From CAIWAH01 sp043755815 (GTDB taxonomy: Bacteria; Verrucomicrobiota; Verrucomicrobiia; Limisphaerales; UBA9464), in NCBI GenBank assembly GCA_043755815.1, contig JAYUSF010000303.1, positions 1-35,302 of the forward strand: a stretch of 35,302 nt of DNA. Direction: 5' to 3'. A program made the position numbers and the translations under genes. Of this stretch, positions 9,063-17,847 are shown one piece after another. Position 1 is the stretch's first letter, and each line of letters opens with the position of its first letter. Under the pieces are notes generated by a model that made no database searches, was not told the origin of the DNA, and was given only the letters and a program-made list of their open reading frames with translations.

Positions 9063-9785
9063 TCACTTGATGCCCGCCAAGCGGTCGCGCCAGATGCGGT
9101 AGAGTTCCACGGTCGCGTGGACGTCGCGCAGACAGTATTCTGCGATCTCCCGGTAGCGGCCTTCCGCGAGCAGGTCGTTGACGTCGAGCCCGGTCACGCC
9201 CATCGCCTTGGGCGAGGGAATGCCGAACGCCTTGCAGTAGAAATCGAGGTTGAACTTCCGCGCCGCACCCTCGCGTCCGCTGACGTTGTAGAAGGTGAAC
9301 TGCTCCGCAAGATCGCAGTGCGGATCGGTCTGGTAACGGTAGCCAAGCCAGTCCTTGCGGGTGATCGGAACGTTGAGCAGGGCCGAGCGCAGGTAGAGGA
9401 ACGGCACGTCAAAGCCCCGGCCGTTGAACGTCACGATGGAGTCGTAACGCTGCGCCGCATCCCAGAACGCGGTGAGCAGCTCCGCCTCATCCACCTGCGG
9501 CGCGAACTCGACGACCGCCTCGGGTTCCTCGGCCTCCTCGTCGAAGTCGTCGGCCTGATACAGCACGCGGCCCTTGCCGCTGTCGGCGTTGACCATGGCG
9601 ATGCAGACGACCTGCGCGGTGAAGGGCCAGAGGTTGAACTGCTGCGAGATTTCGGCCCGGCGTTTCGCGCGTTCCTCTTCCGTCGGCAGGCGGGCGGCGT
9701 CGCGGAAGAGGTATTCCTGCTGCGTTTCGTCGTAGGTCTCGAGCGGCAGTGCGGAGGTTTCAATGTCGAAGACGAGGCGGGCCAT
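9063..9785 (-). CDS. Predicted 3'-5' exonuclease, PolB-type DnaQ-like fold
   Basis: A 240-residue cytoplasmic protein with the DEDD exonuclease pattern: Exo I as D7-I-E9, Exo II as N121...D126 in TFNGRGFDVPFL, and Exo III as Y217-C-L-R-D221. This fits the predicted 3'-5' exonuclease family related to the PolB proofreading domain (PF10108-like), which removes nucleotides using two metal ions. The start at 9785 (MARLVFDIET) puts the Exo I strand at the N-terminus, as usual. Longer in-frame starts would run through the terminator of the neighbouring gene. An acidic stretch at 79-90 (DDFDEEAEEPEA) is a local oddity. mutS lies nearby but on the other strand, so a shared role in repair is only a guess. 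Confidence 0.88.
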   Translation of the reverse strand: MARLVFDIETSALPLETYDETQQEYLFRDAARLPTEEERAKRRAEISQQFNLWPFTAQVVCIAMVNADSGKGRVLYQADDFDEEAEEPEAVVEFAPQVDEAELLTAFWDAAQRYDSIVTFNGRGFDVPFLYLRSALLNVPITRKDWLGYRYQTDPHCDLAEQFTFYNVSGREGAARKFNLDFYCKAFGIPSPKAMGVTGLDVNDLLAEGRYREIAEYCLRDVHATVELYRIWRDRLAGIK

Positions 9786-9852
9786 GCGCGCTGTTTGTAG
9801 CTGCCTAGCGCCGTTGAATGAAGCGCGAACCGCCGTCGCGGAGAGGCCCCGC

Positions 9853-9905
9853 AAAAAGTTGAAGGCGGAAGCTGCTCCGGTCTGACCGGGCGGCTCCCGC
9901 CTCAA
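9853..9905 (-). terminator. Intrinsic terminator of the H1-like gene
   Basis: Read on the minus strand, arms 9905-9893 and 9872-9859 pair over 13 positions with one bulge. An inner CCGGTC/GACCGG hairpin sits in the loop, and a run of five T (9857-9853) follows. It lies 14 bases past the stop of the small lysine-rich gene, as expected for a strong rho-independent terminator. Confidence 0.85.
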
Positions 9906-9918
9906 GTGGAAGTGAGAA

Positions 9919-10023
9919 CTACTTCTTCTTTGCCGCTTTCTTAGCTGCCTTCTTCACCGGCTTTGCTACTGCTGCGACCTTCTTCGCTGCGACTTTCTTT
10001 GCTGCGACTTTCTTTGCTGCCAT
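9919..10023 (-). CDS. Histone H1-like Lys/Ala-rich small protein
   Basis: A 34-residue protein of almost only Ala, Lys and Val. It has three tandem AAKKV units (residues 2-16), then a proline and KKAAKKAAKKK. Such tails resemble the C-terminal domain of histone H1 and of bacterial H1-like proteins (chlamydial Hc, AlgP-like), which bind DNA nonspecifically and compact it. The start is fixed by a textbook Shine-Dalgarno GGAGGTGAG (10036-10028), 8 bases from GGAGG to the ATG. A longer in-frame version reaching 10158 would waste that site. It has its own intrinsic terminator, so it is probably a monocistronic, well-expressed gene. Its small size makes a bare DNA- or RNA-neutralising tail likely; no other domain is present. 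Confidence 0.85.
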   Translation of the reverse strand: MAAKKVAAKKVAAKKVAAVAKPVKKAAKKAAKKK

Positions 10024-10027
10024 GAAT

Positions 10028-10036
10028 CTCACCTCC
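10028..10036 (-). promoter_or_regulatory. Strong ribosome binding site of the H1-like gene
   Basis: The minus strand reads GGAGGTGAG, close to a full anti-16S match, just upstream of the ATG at 10023. Clear sites of this kind are rare in this window, so it both decides the start and suggests high expression. Confidence 0.85.
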
Positions 10037-10158
10037 GATCCAATTGCCCTGGGTTGGTAAGAACTGTCTCTTTTTACACGGGCGTGTTGTGTTCCTTGTA
10101 TCGAACAGGTGACACGTGAAGCGAGGAATTTCGCGCGCACACACGCAAAAACATCCAC

Positions 10159-10188
10159 AGGTGGTGTGAGTTTTGCCGCACACCACCT
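10159..10188. promoter_or_regulatory. Perfect 10-bp inverted repeat in a divergent promoter region
   Basis: AGGTGGTGTG (10159-10168) and CACACCACCT (10179-10188) are exact reverse complements separated by 10 bases. The element lies between the divergently transcribed H1-like gene (-) and mutS (+), 38 bases before the mutS start. With no T-run it is not a terminator. It could be an operator or a 5'-leader hairpin. Confidence 0.6.
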
Positions 10189-10225
10189 TGCCTAGGTTGT
10201 CCTCCTCCGTAGTCTCATCCGCACA

Positions 10226-12916
10226 ATGTCCGCCAGCAGCGAGCCCCAACTCACGCCCATGATGGCGCAGTATCGGCGCATCAAGGGCGAGTTGCCGAAG
10301 GACGCGCTGCTCCTGTTCCGGCTCGGCGATTTCTACGAAATGTTCTTCGAGGACGCCGTGCTGTGCTCGCAGCTCATCAGCCTGTCGCTCACCAAGCGCA
10401 ACGGCATCCCGATGTGCGGCCTGCCCTATCACGCGGCCAACAACTACATCAGCCGCCTGCTCAAGCACGGCCGCAAGGTCGCCATTTGCGACCAGACCGA
10501 AGAGGCCAAGCCCGGCAAGCTGGTGCAGCGGGAAGTCACCGCGATCCTCTCGCCCGGCACGCACTTCGACGAACGCCTGCTGCAGGCGGAACGGAACAAC
10601 TTCCTCGCGTCTGCCTTCGCGCAGGGCAGGACGTTTGGCCTCGCGTGCGTTGACCTCACCACGGGCGACTTTCGCGTCACCGAACTCGAGTCGGAGAAGT
10701 CCCTGCTCGCCGAACTGGACCGGCTGCGTCCCGCTGAACTCATCCTGCCGGCCGAAGCCACTCGGCTCGCCGAACTGCTGCACGACGGCAGCGCGCAGTT
10801 GGTCCCCTACGACGACTGGACCTTCTTTCCCGAGACGGCGGTCTTCACGCTGCGCGAACACTTCAAGGTCGCCGCCCTTGACGGCTTCGGCCTTAAGGGC
10901 CGCGACGCAGCGGTGGGTGCTGCCGGGGCGGTCCTGCACTATCTTTCAAACCACCTTCGGCGGGACGTGGGCCACCTGACGCGGCTCGGCTTCTACCAGG
11001 TCGCGGACTTTTTGATCCTTGATGCGACCTCACTGCGGAACCTGGAAATTCTCGAACCGCTGCATCGCGATGCGCCGCGCAACACCACTCTGCTCGGCTC
11101 CCTGAATCGCACCGTTACTCCGATGGGCGCCCGCCGGCTGCGCGACTGGCTCACGCAGCCGCTCGCCGCCGTTGAACCGATCCGGCGGCGTCAGGCGGCG
11201 GTCGGCGCGTGGCTTGCGAAGGTGGCCGCGCTGGAAACGTTCCGCACCCGGCTTGCGGAGGTGCGCGACTTGGAGCGAACCCTCGCACGGCTCAGCCTAG
11301 GTTCGGGCAACGGTCGTGACCTCGCGGCGCTGCGGCTGGCCCTTGAGCAGATCCCGGCCCTCCGCGCCATGGCCGCCGAAGTGAACGCGCCGGCCTTCGC
11401 GGCCGGCGAGCCGGGCTTGCTCGCCCCGGTTCCGGTCGCGGCCGAGCCGGAGTCGCCCGCCCTGCTCGCTGAACTCTTCGGTCAACTGGCGGAACTGCCC
11501 GAACTTGTCGAACTGCTTGCGCGCGCCATCGCCGAGGAACCGCCGCTCGCGGTGAAGGAGGGCGGCCTAATCCGCGACGGGTTCAGCGCGGAGCTCGACG
11601 AGCTCCGCAACGCGGCGCGCGGCGGCAAGGACTGGCTCGCCAAGCTGCAGCAGGACGAGATCGCCCGCACCGGCATTCCGTCGCTTAAGGTCGGGTTCAA
11701 CTCTGTCTTTGGCTATTACATTGAGGTCACCAAGGCGAACCTGGCCAAGGTGCCACCGGAATACGTCCGCAAGCAGACCATCGCGAACGGCGAACGCTTC
11801 ATCACGCAGGACCTGAAGGCGATGGAATCGAAGATTCTCGGCGCTGAGGAGCGGGCGACGAAGCTGGAATATGACCTCTTCCTCAAGGTGCGGGAGGAGG
11901 TGCTCGCGCAATTGAAACCGATCCAGCAGACCGCCGCCGCCCTGGCGCAGCTCGACGTGCTCGGGGCCTTCGCGGAGACGGCGCGCCTGCGTGAGTGGAC
12001 CTGCCCCGTCGTCGCCGAGGAGGGTGTCCTGCTGCTGGTTGATGGGCGGCATCCCGTGCTGGAACAGAGGATGACGGATGAACGCTTCGTGCCCAACGAC
12101 ACCCGGCTCGACCTGGTCCACGAACAGATCGCGCTCGTCACCGGTCCCAACATGGCCGGCAAGAGCACCTACATCCGTCAGGTGGCGTTGCTGGCACTGC
12201 TCGCGCACACCGGCAGCTACCTCCCGGCGGCGTCCGCCCGGGTTGACCTGCTCGACCGCATCTTCACCCGCATCGGGGCGAGCGACGATCTCGCGCGCGG
12301 CCAGAGCACGTTCATGGTCGAGATGAGCGAGACCGCCAACATCCTGAACAACGCCACGCGGCGCAGCCTGGTGATCCTGGACGAGATCGGCCGCGGCACG
12401 AGCACGTTCGACGGCCTGAGCCTGGCCTGGAGCATCGTCGAGCACCTGCACCACCAGATCGGCGCGAAGACGCTGTTTGCGACCCATTACCACGAACTCA
12501 CAGAACTTGGAACGACCCCGGGTGCGGTGGCCGTTGCCGGAGTCGCAGCGCCGGAGGAAGCGCGCCCCGCTTCTTCCGCCACACCGGCGTTGGCACGCGT
12601 GCGCAATTACCACGTCGCCGTGCGCGAATGGAACGACCAGCTCATCTTCCTCCGCAAAGTCCATCCGGGGCCGACCGACAAGAGCCACGGTATCCAAGTC
12701 GCCCGGCTTGCCGGCGTGCCCAAGCCGGTGATTGACCGGGCGAAGGACATCCTGCGGGTGCTGGAAGAGGCGGAGCTGAATCTGCAACAGGTGTTGGGTG
12801 GAGAAGCTGGCAGAGCAGATAGCCCGAGCTCTAAAGCCCAAGGGCGTCGAGACCGCGCTGAGCGCGAGAAGCTCAAGGCGCTCGCGCCGCCGCCGCAGTT
12901 GGACCTGTTCTCGTGA
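10226..12916 (+). CDS. mutS: DNA mismatch repair protein MutS
   Basis: An 896-residue mismatch-recognition ATPase. The mismatch-binding F-Y-E lies at 36-38 (GDFYEMFF), followed by the connector, lever and clamp regions. Walker A is GPNMAGKST at 640-648. Walker B is LVILDE at 715-720, followed by IGRGTSTFDG, and the FATHYHEL block comes next. It binds mispairs as a dimer and licenses MutL. The protein is a little longer than usual: after HELTEL there is an extra Ala/Pro-rich stretch of roughly 25 residues (GAVAVAGVAAPEEARPASS region) before VRNYHVAV. The tail is Lys/Arg-rich and ends in a PQLDLFS motif, commonly the MutS C-terminal beta-clamp contact type. A second Met at residue 12 is an alternative start. 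Confidence 0.98.
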   Translation: MSASSEPQLTPMMAQYRRIKGELPKDALLLFRLGDFYEMFFEDAVLCSQLISLSLTKRNGIPMCGLPYHAANNYISRLLKHGRKVAICDQTEEAKPGKLVQREVTAILSPGTHFDERLLQAERNNFLASAFAQGRTFGLACVDLTTGDFRVTELESEKSLLAELDRLRPAELILPAEATRLAELLHDGSAQLVPYDDWTFFPETAVFTLREHFKVAALDGFGLKGRDAAVGAAGAVLHYLSNHLRRDVGHLTRLGFYQVADFLILDATSLRNLEILEPLHRDAPRNTTLLGSLNRTVTPMGARRLRDWLTQPLAAVEPIRRRQAAVGAWLAKVAALETFRTRLAEVRDLERTLARLSLGSGNGRDLAALRLALEQIPALRAMAAEVNAPAFAAGEPGLLAPVPVAAEPESPALLAELFGQLAELPELVELLARAIAEEPPLAVKEGGLIRDGFSAELDELRNAARGGKDWLAKLQQDEIARTGIPSLKVGFNSVFGYYIEVTKANLAKVPPEYVRKQTIANGERFITQDLKAMESKILGAEERATKLEYDLFLKVREEVLAQLKPIQQTAAALAQLDVLGAFAETARLREWTCPVVAEEGVLLLVDGRHPVLEQRMTDERFVPNDTRLDLVHEQIALVTGPNMAGKSTYIRQVALLALLAHTGSYLPAASARVDLLDRIFTRIGASDDLARGQSTFMVEMSETANILNNATRRSLVILDEIGRGTSTFDGLSLAWSIVEHLHHQIGAKTLFATHYHELTELGTTPGAVAVAGVAAPEEARPASSATPALARVRNYHVAVREWNDQLIFLRKVHPGPTDKSHGIQVARLAGVPKPVIDRAKDILRVLEEAELNLQQVLGGEAGRADSPSSKAQGRRDRAEREKLKALAPPPQLDLFS

Positions 12917-12941
12917 GTTCGCCTGCCTCGTCGAAGAGCGG

Positions 12942-13214
12942 TCATTGCCCGAGGGCACCTGCCGGCAGTTGTTCCGTGCGGGGCGGCGGATCCTTCTTCG
13001 CGCCGATGGCTGCCCATGCGGCTGAACCGGCCAGAAACAGCGCGCCCAAGAAGGCGATGACGAGCCCTGTGAGCGGGATCAGGTAGAGCGCCCTCAACCC
13101 CGGCGAGTTCCAGCGCCGGGCGAAATGCCGGAGTGCAATCGTGCTCAGGATCAGTCCTGAAAGTGCGAACACCAGTAGGCCGAGGGCAATCAGGGCACCG
13201 TCATTCATCGCCAT
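12942..13214 (-). CDS. Small two-helix membrane protein, unknown function
   Basis: A 90-residue protein with two hydrophobic helices at about 7-28 and 44-70, separated by a basic loop (RHFARRWNSPG) and followed by a polar tail. This is a credible membrane protein composition. It begins 10 bases after the stop of the prepilin-like gene on the same strand, so the two are likely co-transcribed. An alternative Met at residue 3 (13208) is possible. I do not recognise the family. Confidence 0.65.
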   Translation of the reverse strand: MAMNDGALIALGLLVFALSGLILSTIALRHFARRWNSPGLRALYLIPLTGLVIAFLGALFLAGSAAWAAIGAKKDPPPRTEQLPAGALGQ

Positions 13215-13224
13215 TTGCCGAGCG

Positions 13225-14034
13225 CTACTTCAATACCGTCGTCCGCTCCTGGATCCACTTCAGGTCGCGGCTCCTCGGGACCATCAAACTGTGGTCGATG
13301 CGTTGTCCGAGCGTGGCCTTGCGAAAGGTGCGCGCATCCAGCCAGCGGTGGGCTTCGGCATGGCCGTCGGTGAAGCCGATGACCCCGCCCTGGTTGTGGT
13401 GCGTCGCCGGCAGGTGGAAGAACTGGTCGTTTGCATTGCCCGGCATGAGCACGATGAACGCCGGCGTGCAGAGGCTCTGGGGCGTGAGGTCCTGGAACTG
13501 AAACGTCTCCGCCGGGGACGGAATCTGACCCAGCTTGCGAAATGCCCGGTAGCGGGCGGACAGGCGGTCCTGCATGTCGGCGTTGGGGCCGAGATAAAGG
13601 TTCATCGCGTAGCTCCGCACCTGCGGCACCGGCCGGCCGCGGCTGAGGACGTAGGTGGTCTTGTCGGAAGGGCACTTGTAGCTGTCCTTCGCCTGGATGT
13701 AGGCGGCAAAGGCGGCGTAACGCCGGTCCACGAGGTAGCCGACGTTGGTGAACGCGTTCAAAAAGTTGTGGTAGCCCCCCAGCACCCAGAGCTTCGGCCC
13801 GTTTCCGGCGGCGGAGTCCACCTCGCCGTTGGTCACCAGTCCGTCCGCCGAGTCGCCCGCGTAGAGCAGCGAGGTGAGGCCGAGCTGCTTCTGGTTGTTC
13901 AGGCACTTGATGCGCCGCGCCTGCTGCTTCGCGCCGCCCAGCGCCGGCAGCAGCAAGCCAGCGAGGAGGGCGATGATCGCGATGACAACCAGCAGTTCGA
14001 TCAACGTAAAGCCGCGCGGGCGGCTGCGTGACAT
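13225..14034 (-). CDS. Prepilin-type protein with H-X9-DG motif
   Basis: A 269-residue type II/IV pseudopilin-like protein. The leader MSRSRPRG ends in Gly8 before FTLIE, a canonical prepilin peptidase site with Glu at +5, followed by a hydrophobic helix and LLPALGGAKQQARRIKCLNNQKQLG. Near the C-terminus, H-NQGGVIGFT-DG gives an exact H-X9-DG motif, as in the many DUF1559-like proteins of Planctomycetes and Verrucomicrobia. Upstream in-frame ATGs at 14046 and 14085 would only lengthen the leader. Such proteins are processed at the inner membrane and are probably exported or surface-assembled. Their individual roles are unknown. It pairs with the small membrane protein downstream. Confidence 0.9.
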   Translation of the reverse strand: MSRSRPRGFTLIELLVVIAIIALLAGLLLPALGGAKQQARRIKCLNNQKQLGLTSLLYAGDSADGLVTNGEVDSAAGNGPKLWVLGGYHNFLNAFTNVGYLVDRRYAAFAAYIQAKDSYKCPSDKTTYVLSRGRPVPQVRSYAMNLYLGPNADMQDRLSARYRAFRKLGQIPSPAETFQFQDLTPQSLCTPAFIVLMPGNANDQFFHLPATHHNQGGVIGFTDGHAEAHRWLDARTFRKATLGQRIDHSLMVPRSRDLKWIQERTTVLK

Positions 14035-14162
14035 CGTGGGGAACATTCCGGGCCGGAGTCCGACAGGGATTGCCCGGCTTTGCACTTCCGAAAAAGGGTC
14101 CCGGCCGTCCCTGCGGGAGGAACGTCCTTCCGCCCGGCGTAAAGGCTCGCTATCCCTTCGCC

Positions 14163-15035
14163 ATGCATCCGGAGTCCGAACTGCTGAAAGGCGTCGTCCT
14201 GTTCCAATTCCTTGATGAACGCGAGCGGGCCGACCTCGCGAACGAATTGGAGCTGGTCCAATTTCAGGCGGGCGAACCCGTGTTCCAGATCGGCGAACCC
14301 GGGGAGTCGCTCTTCCTGATCCGTTCCGGCGAGGTCGAGGTCTTCTTCAAGAACGACACCGGCGAGCGCATCGTCCTGGAGACGGTGTCGGCGGGCGGAT
14401 TCGTCGGGGAGATCTCGCTGCTCGACAGCGGCCCCCGCAGCGCGTCGGTCACCGCCACGCAGGCCACCGAGGCCCTCCGGCTCAACCGGGCCAGCCTGGA
14501 GAAATTCCTCGCCCTCCGGCCGCAGGCGACGATGGACCTGCTCGCCGCGATGGGCCGGCGGATGCGCTTCAGCTCCGACCGGCTGCGGCACACCGCCACG
14601 CGCAACGCCAACGAGGAGGTGGAGGACAACCGCACCGCCGTCCAGAAGGCCGCCGACTGGATCGCGGAATTCGCCGGGAGCATCACGTTCCTCATGCTCC
14701 ACGTCGTCTGGTTCGGCGTGTGGATCTTCGTCAACGCGGTGAAGCTGCCCGGCATCCCGCAGTTTGACCCGTTTCCGTTCGGCTTTCTGACCCTGACCGT
14801 TTCGCTGGAGGCGATCTTCCTCTCGGTGTTCGTGCTCCTGAGCCAGAACCGGCAGGCCGCGAAGGACCATGTGCGCTCCGACGTCGAGTATGACGTGAAC
14901 CTGAAGGCCGAACTCGAGATCCTGAACCTCCACGAAAAGGTGGACCGGCTGACGTCCGACGTGCTGCTGCGGCTGGAAAAGCTCCACCAGGAAGTCCGCC
15001 GACACGCTCCGGTGGCCGGGCCGGAAAAGCCGTAG
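14163..15035 (+). CDS. Cyclic-nucleotide-binding domain plus DUF1003 membrane protein
   Basis: A 290-residue protein. Residues about 10-125 form a cNMP-binding beta-roll with the phosphate-cassette signature GEISLLDSGPRSASV at 82-96, in which Gly, Glu, Arg and Ser are the usual ligand contacts. Residues about 155-285 match DUF1003 (PF06210): two membrane helices at 173-193 and 207-228 joined by a short loop, then a polar helix likely to form a coiled coil (246-280). The combination suggests a membrane protein gated or regulated by cAMP or a related nucleotide; the transported species, if any, is unknown. The start at 14163 puts the domain at the N-terminus. It is followed after 66 bases by a permease on the same strand. 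Confidence 0.9.
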   Translation: MHPESELLKGVVLFQFLDERERADLANELELVQFQAGEPVFQIGEPGESLFLIRSGEVEVFFKNDTGERIVLETVSAGGFVGEISLLDSGPRSASVTATQATEALRLNRASLEKFLALRPQATMDLLAAMGRRMRFSSDRLRHTATRNANEEVEDNRTAVQKAADWIAEFAGSITFLMLHVVWFGVWIFVNAVKLPGIPQFDPFPFGFLTLTVSLEAIFLSVFVLLSQNRQAAKDHVRSDVEYDVNLKAELEILNLHEKVDRLTSDVLLRLEKLHQEVRRHAPVAGPEKP

Positions 15036-15101
15036 CCATAGATTGGTTCCGTTTCCCGCCTTCCCGAGGTCCACGCCGGCGGCTTAACTCGCGCCCTCAC
15101 C

Positions 15102-16703
<1,602 letters not shown>

Positions 16704-16733
16704 GCGGCCGGCCGAAGCCGCGTCCCCCCATCA

Positions 16734-17627
16734 TCACTCGGTCATCGCCGGGTCCACGATCACCTCGAGATCGAGGTGCACGGGCAGGCCGAACTCCACC
16801 TTCAGCCGCCGGCGGGAGAACTGCCGGATCTGCCGGATGCGTTGGCCGCCCTGGCCGATGAGCATGGCCTTGTAACGGTCCAGCGACGTGAGGATGGTGG
16901 CGTTGACCTCCAGTTCGGGGAGCCCCAGCGGATCCTGGGTGTCCTTGATGGAGTCGAGCACCACCCTCGTGCGGTAGGGAATCTCGTCGTCCATCTGGAG
17001 GTAGATCTGTTCGCGCACCAGTTCCGTGATGCGGAACTCGCGGGTCGTGTTGCTGACGTCCGTTTCGGGATAGAGCGGCGGGCCGAACGGCAGCCGCTGC
17101 AGGATGCCCTGCACCAGCGGTTCGAGTTCCAGCTTCGCCAGCCCGGAAACTTCGAACACCGCATCGTAGCCGGGGCCCGCTGCCAGCCAGGGCGCCCGGT
17201 GCCGCCGGTCCGTTTCGGGCAGATCGGCCTTGTTCAAAACCAGCAGGCGGGGCTGCCCGACCATGGCCAGGACCTCCTTCACCATCTCGTCCTCCTCGCC
17301 GATTTCGCGTGACGGATCCACGGCGTGGATCACCAGGTCGATCCCGCTGAGCGCCTTGCGGGCCCGCTGGTGCAACTGGTCCACGAGGCGGCTCTTGTGC
17401 GTCTTGAAGAAGCCCGGCGTGTCCACAAACACGATCTGACCCTCCGGCCGGTGCAGCACGCCCTGCACCGGATCGCGCGTCGTCTGCGGCTTGGGCGTGA
17501 CGATGGACACCTTCCGCCCCACCAGCGCGTTCAGCAGCGTGGACTTGCCCACGTTGGTGCGCCCAACGAGCGCCACCATGCCGGCACGGTAGTCGGGTCG
17601 CGGAAGTTGAATCAAAGCTTCAGCCAT
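16734..17627 (-). CDS. era: GTPase Era
   Basis: A 297-residue GTPase for 16S rRNA processing and 30S assembly. G1 is GRTNVGKS at 22-29, the switch region TPKPQTTRD follows, G3 is DTPG and G4 is NKAD. The C-terminal KH domain carries AMLIGQGGQRIRQI. The start at 17627 (MAEALIQLPRP) is preferred over a Met ten codons upstream that lacks support. The length is normal. It is transcribed alone on the minus strand, with an array of heptamer repeats just upstream in its promoter region. Confidence 0.96.
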   Translation of the reverse strand: MAEALIQLPRPDYRAGMVALVGRTNVGKSTLLNALVGRKVSIVTPKPQTTRDPVQGVLHRPEGQIVFVDTPGFFKTHKSRLVDQLHQRARKALSGIDLVIHAVDPSREIGEEDEMVKEVLAMVGQPRLLVLNKADLPETDRRHRAPWLAAGPGYDAVFEVSGLAKLELEPLVQGILQRLPFGPPLYPETDVSNTTREFRITELVREQIYLQMDDEIPYRTRVVLDSIKDTQDPLGLPELEVNATILTSLDRYKAMLIGQGGQRIRQIRQFSRRRLKVEFGLPVHLDLEVIVDPAMTE

Positions 17628-17653
17628 TTCGGCAGAACCTAGGCAGCCGACGG

Positions 17654-17764
17654 CCAATGACCAATGACCAATTTCCAGCCGGGCGGGGCCAGTGTTCAGT
17701 AATCAGTAACCAGTGAGGCAGTGGGTCCGGGTTCGCTGAATACTGATCACTGGCCACTGATTAC
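17654..17764. repeat. Inverted arrays of heptamer repeats
   Basis: Three CCAATNN-type heptamers run from 17654 to 17674 (CCAATGA twice, then CCAATTT). They are followed by five CAGTNNN heptamers at 17690-17725, with one extra base before the last. After a 10-base spacer, four heptamers of opposite orientation (CTGNNNN) occupy 17736-17763. Segments 17699-17715 and 17748-17764 are reverse complements at 15 of 17 positions, so the block can form a hairpin. It separates divergent era and the PQQ-repeat gene. Confidence 0.8.
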
Positions 17765-17847
17765 CGCTTCCGGAAATTACTGCTTCCGGCAGTTGTCTCC
17801 CGCAAAGTTTGAAACCATTCTCCGGTCAAACAGTCCTTCTGTTGCGC

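Noticed and set aside
11567..12958. Antisense open frame opposite mutS
   Set aside because: It lies opposite conserved MutS core motifs and has no protein family character.
16704..16733. GC-rich hairpin between lctP and era as a bidirectional terminator
   Set aside because: A GCGGC/GCCGC stem is present, but there is no T-run on either strand.
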